Of a stretch of 50,763 bases of DNA, positions 18,901 through 29,000 are shown piece by piece. This stretch comes from a virus. Where the stretch lies: positions 1-50,763 of the IMG/VR virus record IMGVR_UViG_3300040960_002963. The stretch is one strand, 5' to 3'. Position 1 is the first letter of the stretch. Each line of letters begins with the position of its first letter. The notes below the pieces were generated by a model. That model worked only from the letters and a program-made list of their open reading frames with translations, did not search any database and was not told where the DNA came from. Position numbers and translations under genes: made by a program.

Positions 18901-21900
18901 TCGCGGCGAGTTCTTTTTGGCAAACGACAGCCAAGTTGTTGACAAAGAATACATCAACATCTACAAGCAACAGCTGCCAGAGAACCTTTATTCATCTGAC
19001 ATGGTTGAGATCCTTGAGAGAGATGACTTGACCTTCACAAGAGAAACGAGACCAGAATCTTATTTCTTTGCTCTTGAGAAAAGCATGTACCAGACCATCT
19101 CCGAAGAGATGATCAAGATGTTTGCCACGATAGTTGACTTCAACAATTTGATTGGCGAGCCTGTCCACAAGTATAGAAAAGAATATAAAGATCTAGACAA
19201 ATTAAGAAGTTTATTTTTTGAAAGAATTCAAAATACACCCGATTTAGATAAATACATCGACTTCTATAAGTGGGTTGATTCTGCAATCTCCGAGCTTGTA
19301 ATGCAACTCGTCCCAGCATCTATTGGCATTGCTGATAGAATGAGGAACGTTGTTGAGAGTCACATCCTTGAGAGGAATAAGTATGACCACAAGTTCCCGA
19401 CAATCGAAATAAAACAAAGAGACCCAGAGACTGGTGTCGAAGGCATCAACAGACATCTTTACAACTGGAAGTTCGGCCACGCGCCCGTCGGAGGACAAGA
19501 AAATAAAAACTGTTTCTGGTGGAACGAGCGCGCTGAAAGAGAACCTGGCGCTTCTGATTCTGGGGTCACTGAAGTAAACTCAGACAGAACAAACATCTTG
19601 TCTGCAAGTCTGCAAGTCTTGAACCGCAGGTTTACAAGACCATTCAGATACGAAGTCAAAGAACAAGACGTTTTTGGTGGAGGCACCAACTCTTACAGAA
19701 ATAAAAAATATCGTGCTTACTCGACCATCAAGCCATATGACATAAATGTCAGCAATAAGAGCGTCGGCATAATAAGCGTTGTCGAATCAGATAAAGATTG
19801 CACAGACCAGTACTACCCAGAAGACACTCGAAACTCTAAATTTAGAGCAGAAAGCAAAGAAACAAAACTGGCTGGGCTTGCAAAAGGCAAAAACAAGGGC
19901 GGAAGTTTAACACCCCTCTCTATCTTTAGTTCATCTGCGAATGCTTGGAGCCAAGGGGAAAAAGAAATAACTGCACTTCACCAAGATTCCTATGGGCAAC
20001 ATTTTGATGTTCCCATGCAGGGTCCGTTCACGCAAGAACATGTTGGTGGCCTACAGCACAGACATGTTGGCTTGGCAGATGAGACTTCAAATGAATCAAA
20101 TAGGCCAGAAGGCTTTAAAATTATTCTTGAAAACCCCAAGTATCCAAACTCGCCACTTGAGTTTCAAGTTGTCCAACCAGAGATAAATTCTGCAACCGAA
20201 CTGCTTGATATGAATTTGCCAAAAGCAAGATATTATCGAGATGAAACCGCAAAACGACCAGTCAACATCAGGAATATTGAAACCTCAACTGCAAAGAGCG
20301 TTCTTGGCAACTACTCCTCTATAAGAGAGGTTGTGCAGACTTCAAACAGAAAGACCAACAACAATTGGTTTGTGCAGAGTGCAAGCTCTGAAAACAACGA
20401 TCCACCGGCAATCTTGTTTGATGAAGACTCTTTTAAAATTGGAACCGGCTCTATATCAACACTCGGTGTTCTTGAGTATACCAAGCCTATAAGAGGCAGA
20501 AATGAGCATGTTTTTGTTGAAAGATTTTCTGCACCAGGTGGACCAGAAACCAACGGCGATGTAAATGGAGGCATCGGTCTAGATGCTCTCTCTGCCGAGT
20601 ATTCTGTTTTCAACACCATAAACTACCGTAATAACATCGTTAGGACGGTTCTAAATCAATTCTCAAGGGATCATTCCGGCCAGTTTGGCATTTTGAATAC
20701 CCAAGATCCGAGAACACAAGATTATAATACTTCTGCTTCGTTCCAAAAAACAAACAGAAACCCGCTCTATAGACTAGAATATTCAGATTCTTTGAATGAA
20801 ACAATTGTAACCGCATCAGTATACGACAACCTGTTCGTCCAGCATCCACTACCAAGAGATGACAACGGTGTTTATTGGATCAACAAGAGCGCGCTTGAAG
20901 GCCCGTTCTTGATTAATTGCAGTAATTTAGTAGTGCAGCAGGGCCTATGCAGTGAGCCAGTGTTTCCAACAGGAACAGAAGGTCCAGACGGGCCAGACAA
21001 CTTAAGGCTGCTTGGAGTGCGTGATGGTAGTGGTCTGCCAATAAACAACTTGTTTATCGATACGACTTTGGTACAGCCAGCATTTATTCCGTTCAACGGC
21101 GTGCTTCTACAGCCGCTGCTTGTTGAGCCAAGAGAACTAGGCGGAACTCCTTTAATCAGGACGTTCCAACTGGATATATCCGAGCAACCTCTGGATCAAC
21201 TAGCTGGAAATATCATTGTTGACCTTGGAACTTCTGAGGAACCGAGCGACAGCATAAATTTAGATGTTTTGCGATCTTTGATTGGCGATGCAGAAGCTAC
21301 TTTTGGGTCTGACTTCAATGAGAATAACGCTGGTTGGCGTCTTAGCCGCAGACTAAACATGCGAGGAAGGGGTCTTTATTCCTCATGGTGGCAAACCAGA
21401 ACTGGCCAACATCCTGTTGCAAGGTTCCTGAGAGACACAAATATAATTTCAACCACCCAGACAACTGCTGGTGATCCTGCTCAAACGAATTTAAGATTCT
21501 TTATAGAGCCGCCAGTGTCCGTAAGACACAAGCCAATGCTTCATGTTTTTGATGCCGACCCATCAAGGACAAATATTGAAAATGTTATCGGCGTGAAGCA
21601 CACATACGGCAACAATCTTTCCGTATTTGCAAACACCGAATTAAACAACTTGCTGAACTTGAGTGTCTGCAAAGAGCAAAAATACGACGAATTAAAGCAA
21701 CTCTATCTAGAGGTCGAGGACACAGAAAATAATCCTGCTTTGTTTAGGTCTCTTTCATATGCAGAGACCATTTTCCCAAGAGATCAATATACTTTCTTGG
21801 ACCAGACGCGAAGAAGACAAGATTTCGTTGTCGACTTCTGGCGTAATTCAAGAGCGAATCGACAAGTTAATCCACATACCAACTCACTTGGCTTTGAGAT

Positions 21901-24900
21901 TGCTGGTGAGCATGGAGAAAGCATGTGGCCACTTGATTCTAGGTTTGAACTGTTATATCCACCGGAAGCAAGATGGTTTGTTGATAAGCCCATATCAGGA
22001 CCACCTAAACTCGCATATTACAACTCATCACACCAAGTTGAAGATGGTGCCGGTGAATTACAAAATAAATATTGTGTCTTTCACCAAGGACTATCTGCGT
22101 CGTATAGTGCAGGTGGAGTAGTAGGCTACGGCTTGAATATATCTGGAACCAACCCAGCAGGACTCTACAATCGAAGATCATCTCAGGTTGGCACTTGGCT
22201 CACTGGGAACCTGTGGCTCCAAAATGGAACTCAAGAGTATTTTGCAGGTGATGCTGTCTGGGAAGCTGGAGCCCAATCTGGCAAGACCCCATTCTATGAC
22301 TCGTACAATGATTATTGCGAAGATATAAGAAGAAAAGGAAAAGATTATTCGATAGTGCCGGAATTTAGAATCAGCGAACATATCGAATATTATCTTTCCG
22401 AGAAAGCAGGATATTTTAGAGCAGAAAAAGAAGATTTATTTACTCTCACTGGCAGTTTGTTGTCGAGCAGCGCGCAAAATAATTTCTTTAAAGAGTATAG
22501 CCACTCTGAGTTCTTGAAATATTTTGAATTAATAAACGAAGATCACAAAGGGTATTCCGAACCAGATTCAATAACCTTGAGTTGTAAAGCAATTTTAAAG
22601 TTCTTGCCTTATGACGGCTTCTACCCGGCAACAAGAACTCTGGAAATTGGAACCTTGTTCTCAAAGTCCTATGCAGATAGTCTTGAACCGTTTGTTCAGG
22701 GCGTAAACCCTGTCGAAGGAGCAGGCACAGAAAACTCAGCATCTATCGGCTCTAGAAAAAATGCTCTCAGAACATTTATCACGCCGTTTATGCAGCCTGG
22801 CATTCTTTACAACACAATCAAGTCAGGTATCGCTGTTGATTGGCCAATTATGACTAGCTCTTATGAAGTCACAGGGGCTTGGACGGGCGATCACTTCCCA
22901 GTGAGTAGTTCTGCTGTGATGTCTCCTTGGAGTGCCAGTGTGGACTATTCCTCGACATCTCCTAACCCAAATGAGGCAGAATTTGGTGGAGACGAAATGT
23001 ATCCAAGAATCAAATCTTCATTTGATTTAAGGCTGCCATTTGAGACCATCTATGAGCCAGAGAGATACGCGAAAGACATAAAAATATTTGATTCAGAGCC
23101 ACACCCGGCGGCAGCACTTGATTCCCAAGTTACTTGGAACGGCAAGGGCGACCCGCTCTATAAAATGGCGATCCATAACTTCTTGGCAGAGACTGTCGAC
23201 TTCTTCTTGGAGGAACAAAAATTAACTTCCTTCTCGTCAATACCAGAAGACAGCGCAGATTTTGGAAATGCAAGGGCTGGTGTTGAATATGCGATGGATG
23301 TCAAACTGTCCAGACCATTTGTCTCTAAGAATGTGGTTGTTGGCTCTGGGTCTCAAGAATTAACGCAGTTTTTTGTAAATTCACAATCTTTTGACATGTA
23401 TAGCAGGCCAGAGTCTTTTGGCCCTCCGATGGATGCAAAATCAGTGCGCGGGGTAGGCCCAGTTGGACTTATAATAGACGAAGAGTTGCCAGTTGCTACT
23501 GGGTATGCTCACGTCACTCCTTCATATTATGATGGTGATTCGTGGATAAGGCTAAAATTCAGACCAACAGAAACAAAAAAATACACAGTAGACGAAATCG
23601 TATCCAACTTAACATCATCACTGTTTAGAAGAGTTGATGCAAAATCTACCGTTCCTTGGAGGTGCTGGAGTAATTTTGCGATTCAAGACGAAAATGAAAA
23701 TCTATATGGAGACAATAGATTCTTCACCATTGGTGGCGCTGGCGATCAGACTTTGCAGCACCAAAACAGAATGACGCCAGATGCTCATCTTGACTTTACG
23801 AGCATTATAGAGCTTCCGTCCAAGCAGTACGATATTGATAGTGGCGATGAGACTGCTGCCTTTGATGCCGACAGAACAAAGGTGTGGAATATTTCAACAA
23901 AGTTTGAAACACCTGTTTTGAATTTCTCTCACAGACTTGGGACTGAGATAAAAGACCCCTCTATTGATTTTGCAACTGGCAAGCAGCCTTATTACGATGA
24001 AACTGATTCTGATTACTACTATGACTCATCTAACTATGGACCAGATGCCTCTATACCACCAGGTGTCTATACAAACGCAGACAAACTTCCTATTGTTGGT
24101 GGTTTTGGTGGTGGCCCATCTGTTGGCCTGTGGCACCAATACGGCGAGATCCCAGAATCTATTAGAAAAACCGTTACTTTGGAGATCGCAGATCTATCAA
24201 GAAACTCAATAAGCAATATCAACACAACTGGCTCTCTTGCAGACCTAGTTGGAATGAGAAAGCAAAAAAAAGCAGTCGGCAGCATTGCACAGTCAAAGAC
24301 AATCAAAGAAGCCGTTGTCGCAGTTCCATTCACTGTTAGCCGCGCCAATTCGCAAAGGCAATTTTTTGAACTTGACAGGCAAGTGATCGAACATGGCTTG
24401 AGACAATTAAAAGAAAATCCAGACCTAACCGTTGAGGAGATATTCAACAAGAATAACTCAACAGGCGCAGCAAGGGAGTTCTTGGTTGGCAAGTCTATTT
24501 TGAGCATGCTCAAGAAAATGAACGACTATGTGTTCCCCCCTCAAATGAACTTCTTGCAATATGACGATGTAAAACCGTTTGCAATGTACATCTTTGAGTT
24601 TGAGAAAGTTCTTGATCAACAAGACTTGGCTGATATCTGGCAGAACCTACCGCCAGACATTGGAACAACATTTGAGATGAAAGAGTCTACCGTAAGTCAT
24701 GACCTCTTTAATGTGGAGTTCTTTGGAAGATATTCAAAGCCAGAGGACAGAAGAGATGGTGAGGAGGGCGTGACAAACGACTTGAGGTGGATGATTTTTA
24801 AAGTTAAACAAAAAGCAAAGACAAACTTCTATGAAACAACTGCGAAGTCTAAAGACGATAAAAACTTTAAATTTAATCTAGGCAGAGATCCAGAATTAAC

Positions 24901-25105
24901 TTTCATACCAGAGTATAGCTACAATTGGCCTTATGACTTCTTTTCACTGGTTGAACTAATTAAGCTAGATGCCGAAGTTACTTGGGGAGACCAAGAAAGC
25001 ATAGGCAGTTTACCGGCAGAAAAGAAACAAACTGGCACAGTTACATCTAGAAGCTACACTAAAGAGCCAGGATTTCTTGAAACCTATAAAGATGGAAAAT
25101 CTTAA
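15998..25105 (+). CDS. Giant (3035-residue) baseplate/tail protein with two LamG-like domains
   Basis: This is the largest gene in the window. Residues ~185-365 form a LamG/concanavalin-like sandwich: A-T-V-E-F-W-L-K, E-W-N-H-Y-A-I-S-F, F-Y-V-N-G, and G-S-L-D-E-F-R-F-W. Residues ~585-620 carry I-Y-K-S-K-G-T-E-K-S-I-R-N-L-I-R-C-F-G, a motif I associate with large baseplate wedge proteins and phage tail proteins that dock on the wedge. Residues ~684-884 look like a second LamG-like domain (K-W-N-F-A-V-R-L-R, then S-S-A-R-V-W-V-D-Y-L). Residues beyond ~1000 are not recognised and show no enzyme motif. Following gp25 and gp6, it may occupy the gp7 position (1032 residues in T4) in a much expanded form; that is inference. 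LamG domains suggest contact with surface glycans. Confidence 0.75.
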   Translation: MSIKNLFDRTSDSKKLASKSVQELTSSIESVEYVEEFTKARDRLLPNLDFSKPANFARFGSAEQYYVDSIERIQKQYPYDGSFKEKLEWHNNSTNIDKYIFEKEYPRTNGFAIFSADGWGTQAAVLAEYGQPSSEEYIETKGGPHAGSGNTLKGLFPLPTSQKALGPFSNVLDAEETRESNLQFDLKNKGATVEFWLKKDGFDTAKTEKEVIFDLWNGEASSSSGFGRMTIELSGTAASESPFYVTVQSGTAGCFNQQIGSSIAGTGSLQEWNHYAISFASASSGISTKFYVNGDLNQSTVLGTSGIDEVTGSLISFIGALQTSPSGSTFDGTDMEGWGKLSGSLDEFRFWKTRRTSEEIGRFWFTQHGGGTNTDTSNTDLGIYYKFNEGITGYNNTDASVLDYSGRISNGTWTGYTSNSRNTGSAIVLASAAATEFKDPIIYADHPSVVSLLAEKKRLGSSHDYSNNASIYHTMPNWIVSDEEEKEGTNLLKLTQIISSYFDTVYSQIEFLSKVRDVDYGTGSFNKPLPFSNKLLESVGLVAPDIFVDADVLNQLSNRDEDREFEADLNDIKNSIYKNIYNNISFIYKSKGTEKSIRNLIRCFGVDDELVKLSLYGNNITHLLRDNYRVSSIKKNYVDFNNTDRFGGTVYQYAPANAFGGPPDGTLPFIAAHEASGSSITAQAEVIFPKKFDQSSVFYFETPFLTSSLFGMHTAIDDSGATVDGYLAGEVNATWGSPDYANFQVYAVRKELESEDAYFMLTSSVAGIPTLTSSFYLDVYNNQKWNFAVRLRPEKYPLVDTVHGSTGSYVIEFTGMYADLGVVIEQFTVTGSVSEADGDDFLTSPKRLYVGAHRTNFSGSVLQNSDAKISSARVWVDYLSNEVLEMHAKDASSHGRLNPYKNMSYYQSTLDDYHIPEIETLALNWDFEQVTQSDASGEFTVVDVSSGSAEHQQRYGWLGDITKLKHPGRGEFFLANDSQVVDKEYINIYKQQLPENLYSSDMVEILERDDLTFTRETRPESYFFALEKSMYQTISEEMIKMFATIVDFNNLIGEPVHKYRKEYKDLDKLRSLFFERIQNTPDLDKYIDFYKWVDSAISELVMQLVPASIGIADRMRNVVESHILERNKYDHKFPTIEIKQRDPETGVEGINRHLYNWKFGHAPVGGQENKNCFWWNERAEREPGASDSGVTEVNSDRTNILSASLQVLNRRFTRPFRYEVKEQDVFGGGTNSYRNKKYRAYSTIKPYDINVSNKSVGIISVVESDKDCTDQYYPEDTRNSKFRAESKETKLAGLAKGKNKGGSLTPLSIFSSSANAWSQGEKEITALHQDSYGQHFDVPMQGPFTQEHVGGLQHRHVGLADETSNESNRPEGFKIILENPKYPNSPLEFQVVQPEINSATELLDMNLPKARYYRDETAKRPVNIRNIETSTAKSVLGNYSSIREVVQTSNRKTNNNWFVQSASSENNDPPAILFDEDSFKIGTGSISTLGVLEYTKPIRGRNEHVFVERFSAPGGPETNGDVNGGIGLDALSAEYSVFNTINYRNNIVRTVLNQFSRDHSGQFGILNTQDPRTQDYNTSASFQKTNRNPLYRLEYSDSLNETIVTASVYDNLFVQHPLPRDDNGVYWINKSALEGPFLINCSNLVVQQGLCSEPVFPTGTEGPDGPDNLRLLGVRDGSGLPINNLFIDTTLVQPAFIPFNGVLLQPLLVEPRELGGTPLIRTFQLDISEQPLDQLAGNIIVDLGTSEEPSDSINLDVLRSLIGDAEATFGSDFNENNAGWRLSRRLNMRGRGLYSSWWQTRTGQHPVARFLRDTNIISTTQTTAGDPAQTNLRFFIEPPVSVRHKPMLHVFDADPSRTNIENVIGVKHTYGNNLSVFANTELNNLLNLSVCKEQKYDELKQLYLEVEDTENNPALFRSLSYAETIFPRDQYTFLDQTRRRQDFVVDFWRNSRANRQVNPHTNSLGFEIAGEHGESMWPLDSRFELLYPPEARWFVDKPISGPPKLAYYNSSHQVEDGAGELQNKYCVFHQGLSASYSAGGVVGYGLNISGTNPAGLYNRRSSQVGTWLTGNLWLQNGTQEYFAGDAVWEAGAQSGKTPFYDSYNDYCEDIRRKGKDYSIVPEFRISEHIEYYLSEKAGYFRAEKEDLFTLTGSLLSSSAQNNFFKEYSHSEFLKYFELINEDHKGYSEPDSITLSCKAILKFLPYDGFYPATRTLEIGTLFSKSYADSLEPFVQGVNPVEGAGTENSASIGSRKNALRTFITPFMQPGILYNTIKSGIAVDWPIMTSSYEVTGAWTGDHFPVSSSAVMSPWSASVDYSSTSPNPNEAEFGGDEMYPRIKSSFDLRLPFETIYEPERYAKDIKIFDSEPHPAAALDSQVTWNGKGDPLYKMAIHNFLAETVDFFLEEQKLTSFSSIPEDSADFGNARAGVEYAMDVKLSRPFVSKNVVVGSGSQELTQFFVNSQSFDMYSRPESFGPPMDAKSVRGVGPVGLIIDEELPVATGYAHVTPSYYDGDSWIRLKFRPTETKKYTVDEIVSNLTSSLFRRVDAKSTVPWRCWSNFAIQDENENLYGDNRFFTIGGAGDQTLQHQNRMTPDAHLDFTSIIELPSKQYDIDSGDETAAFDADRTKVWNISTKFETPVLNFSHRLGTEIKDPSIDFATGKQPYYDETDSDYYYDSSNYGPDASIPPGVYTNADKLPIVGGFGGGPSVGLWHQYGEIPESIRKTVTLEIADLSRNSISNINTTGSLADLVGMRKQKKAVGSIAQSKTIKEAVVAVPFTVSRANSQRQFFELDRQVIEHGLRQLKENPDLTVEEIFNKNNSTGAAREFLVGKSILSMLKKMNDYVFPPQMNFLQYDDVKPFAMYIFEFEKVLDQQDLADIWQNLPPDIGTTFEMKESTVSHDLFNVEFFGRYSKPEDRRDGEEGVTNDLRWMIFKVKQKAKTNFYETTAKSKDDKNFKFNLGRDPELTFIPEYSYNWPYDFFSLVELIKLDAEVTWGDQESIGSLPAEKKQTGTVTSRSYTKEPGFLETYKDGKS

Positions 25106-25107
25106 AG

Positions 25108-26064
25108 ATGAAGTTTTTTGATCCAAAGCAGGACGTACTAGACATACAACTCACTCAATACGGAAAACACCTACTCTCATCCGGCAAATTCAGGCCCATG
25201 TATTATGCCTTCTTTGATGATGATATCTTGTATGATTCTCAATACGCCTCTGAAATGGTCGAGACTCAAAATAATGTTGAAACTAGAATCCAAGAAGAGA
25301 CACCAAGATTAAAAACTCAATATGTTCATCATGGATTAGAGACAAACATTCAAAAAATAAATGAGCAACTTCAAAACAAGAATGCTTTAAATTCTGGCCA
25401 AAAAATCCTTCCAACCCAAGAAAAGGCTTATACCCTTTCCGCACCAATTGGAACGTCTTCTCCCTCAACAAAGTATCTCCCAGCCTGGGATTTGAGAGCT
25501 ATTCGGGGTGAGTTCTCTGGCTCTGTTACATACGAAGAAGACTCGTTTAGTATGCTGCGGATACCACAAATTGATATTGATTTAAAATATGAAATATCCA
25601 ACAGACAAGTAGACCAAGCAGGCGATAATTCTGATTTGGCACCAGTAGATGGAGCCGCAGGAGTGTTTGGCCATGATGGATTTGATTTAGAGTTCCAAGA
25701 TGGGCAAGGAATCTTTATAAAAAGAAATAATATTTTAATTGACATCTCAGAAGAGAATGCCCCTTTTGATAAGAACAATTTCGAAATAGAGGTGTTCTTG
25801 GTCGAGGATCAAACTGATTCTAACGATTCCGGTGGAACAAAAAAAATATTAACACCACTCTCATTTAAAAGACAACTTCAAACTGGTTTGCTGGACAACA
25901 CTAATTTTTTAATTAATGAGGAGTCTGATCCTTCTTTTGTGTCTTATTTTATGGACATCACCATTGACGAAGAGATCCCAGATGATGACAAAATAGCCTC
26001 CGTCAAGAGGGGCAACATCTACAATACAAATAAAGACAACATACCAGAGGATCAGTGCCAATGA
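25108..26064 (+). CDS. Structural protein with LT-x2-G...DDxIxY N-terminal motif
   Basis: This 318-residue protein starts two bases after the previous stop. Its first ~45 residues contain L-T-Q-Y-G-K-H-L-L-S-S-G-K-F, then A-F-F-D-D-D-I-L-Y-D. The protein at 32347 has the same spacing at its N-terminus (L-T-D-T-G...L-A-R-G-D...F-A-L-G-D-D-E-I-D-Y), so the two share a domain. The remainder is acidic and beta-rich, with an F-Q-D-G-Q-G-I-F-I-K-R strand near residue 200. There is no signal peptide or membrane segment. Its stop codon overlaps the next ATG (ATGA), indicating coupled translation. Probably a virion protein of the baseplate or neck; exact role unknown. Confidence 0.7.
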   Translation: MKFFDPKQDVLDIQLTQYGKHLLSSGKFRPMYYAFFDDDILYDSQYASEMVETQNNVETRIQEETPRLKTQYVHHGLETNIQKINEQLQNKNALNSGQKILPTQEKAYTLSAPIGTSSPSTKYLPAWDLRAIRGEFSGSVTYEEDSFSMLRIPQIDIDLKYEISNRQVDQAGDNSDLAPVDGAAGVFGHDGFDLEFQDGQGIFIKRNNILIDISEENAPFDKNNFEIEVFLVEDQTDSNDSGGTKKILTPLSFKRQLQTGLLDNTNFLINEESDPSFVSYFMDITIDEEIPDDDKIASVKRGNIYNTNKDNIPEDQCQ

Positions 26065-29000
26065 CACTAAGAGAGCCGGTAAATTATCAAAGTATATTTT
26101 CAAACAATGTGCCAACTGTCTTTATTGATTGCATAACACTTGAGTCCTCTTCTATTGTCGAAGAAAGAAGCGATCCTCATATCGACCACCCTCAAGAGCG
26201 TGGAGCAAGAATTGGCGAGTCAAGCTCGCTAAAAACAGAGTTAAATCTAATCATCAAAGAAAGTTTAGCAGACGACCTAATCTCCAACTGGTTTGATGAG
26301 ATAGATTTTTCTAAATATCTCGTGATCACAGTAGGGCAAAGCACAAACCCAGAAAGCACGGCTTATCTGCTTAAGAATCATAAAAAGATTTCAGATCCCA
26401 ATTTCATGAGAAGATTGTCAACCATGATGACAATCAGAAAAATAAATATACTTCACGAAAGAAACCGACATGAAGAGGCCCAAGGCAACAGGATTACCAA
26501 TTCAATTGCCCCAAGGAGCTTGAATTCAAAATTAAATCAATACTATAGCTATGTCGATTTTGATGGAAACAAAATACACGACATCTCTTACAGGACAACA
26601 TTTCAGCATGTAAGCTCAAACCCAAAACATTTGGCTTTTTTTGCGTTCACAACACTAGATGTGGACTCTCTGGCGAATGAGTTTAATTTAAATTTGTCAA
26701 ATGAGAATCTCAGAGGTGTTGTTGGCAGGTTTACATCCGAGATAGTTATTGATAATTTTAAAACTGTTTCGCAATCAAGAGTCTTCAAGACCAGAACTGG
26801 TGAGATTTGGGCAGGCAAGGTCCACAAAAGACCTGATGGGACATACATGACACGTCAGCACAACAATGCGAACTCGCAAATGTTGAAGGAGGAGTTTGTT
26901 CCAAACTACAAAGTTCAGGATTTTAGAGACCTATCGAACGTGGACAAGCTTTCCATAGATTTCTCAGACATTGAAAACAGAATCCTGCCAGAAGTAAACT
27001 CCAACAAAATAGTCAATAATCAAGCGATTGATCTTGACAGAATAAGCGGAACTGCTTTTACAGAGTGCTTTTTATCGAGAGACCCAGACGGAACATGCAG
27101 GTTTTTGTTTGGTTTAGATTTTGAGAAGATGGTAAAGAGCAACTCTTTATTTAAGTCATTTTTCTACAACACTACACAGACTTCTCTACAGAGCATCATT
27201 TCGATGTCGAATATAAGAGAAATAAAATTTATAAGAAGAAGGGTTAGGGATAATGGCTATGGAATAGAGCCGTTTGACATAAATGCCCCTCAAGAAGTGC
27301 TGGCCGTTACTGGCGAGAGTGAAGGCTTACCTATTAGAGCGGTATCTGGTCGAAGAGGTTCGTTCCAAGAAATAAATGTCTTCCATAATGAAAGCAATAA
27401 AATGAGGTACTTTTCAGGCGTTGATAGGGAGATGCCTGAGATAACTGATGGCATTTATCAATATGGAGTTGAGTTGCATCTTGAAGATGGAACAGCAAAA
27501 TATTTAAAACTTCTTATGCAGAAGCTTGTTGAATCAAGCAGGTTTTTAAAAAGGTATCTGGATCTCGCAATGATCCCGGGCAACTTTGATTCCGACAGCA
27601 ACAAATTTACTCAAAGATTTTCAAGAACTTTGAGAAACACCTTTTCAGAAGAAAAGCCTTGGCAAGTCTCTATAGTCAATTATATTGAGATATTGAATAT
27701 CATTAGCGTTTCGCCTTTCAACGCAAGCACACTAACAAATAAATTATACAATGTTATCTCGCCAGTGAGTGGTGGCCCAAGAGGAATAGACTTTTTCATC
27801 AAGCTATACGACAAGTTGATAATGCAGTTTGAAATTGCACTTAGTCATCATAATGTTTTTCCAAGCCACAGCAACCAAGGGCTAAATTCGGAAAATGTTC
27901 ACAGAAAATCAGGCATTCCGAAATCAACAAAGATAGAAAAATATTTTGATCAAACATTCGACAGCAACGTTCCAAAATTTACTGGCTATGATTTTTTGTC
28001 AACTTCCGGCATATCCGGCCTAGAAGAAGGCAAGACACTAAAAGTAATAAACGGCTCAGAATTTATTAAAAGAGCAGAAATGGAGAAGTTTAAATACTTC
28101 ACAGATGCAGTTCAAGATGTTTCATTTGAAGAGCCTGGGTTCCCAACCTTCTCTGATTATTCTCTAGATGACAATCTTCTTTCTTATTTGTCCCCTTCCA
28201 CAGTTAATATTGCTGGGCTTGCGCCTTTAAAGCTTTTAAGGGAGAACGGAGGGCTAAACAAAAACATAGACAGATACCAAGAGATGATGTTCCAAACGGT
28301 CAGGATGAATTCTGAATTTAGAGAGCCGCCATCATTTGGAATCCCAATACCATCAGCACAAAATATAAGAAGAAATAGATTTTCTTCATCTGCGCTAGGC
28401 AGAATCATCTCTGGTGACGGGGTTACATTTGTTTCTCCAAGTCGATCAGTACGGGCACTTCCGCCAGGGGAGGTTGAAGAGCTGGTCTCAGAAAAAGTCT
28501 TTGGAGACAACAAGATAGGCACAGATAAGTTTCGCATAACAAAAAGCAAAACATTCTGTGATGATGCAGATAATAACGAAAATTTAGATGTCAACAGTGT
28601 TGCAGAAAAGCTTCTTGAATTATCGTTCTTAAACGATGTCTCAAGAAGATCTCTAGATAACGCTTCAAGAAGAATCTTTAATGATGCTACGGGAAGAAGC
28701 ATAAGACCGTATACGAACCCATTGAAGAGAGAATCTTGGGATTTAAAAAGTGAAATAAATTTATTTTTAAGAAGTACAAGCACTAGAGAATCTGCTATGC
28801 TCAAGCCGATTAGGAAAGAAGAGCTTGTTTCGGTTGGCACAGCGCCAGATTCACTAGTATCGGCAGTTACAGAGACTAGAGATAGATACTCCAACCAAGG
28901 GCTAAACGCAGATTGTTTTGAACTTGCAGCGCCAGATGTGGGCCTCGGCGGCTTGAAAGCCGCCCCAGTTGACGAGACTATTGGAGCGGGCGGCCAAGTA

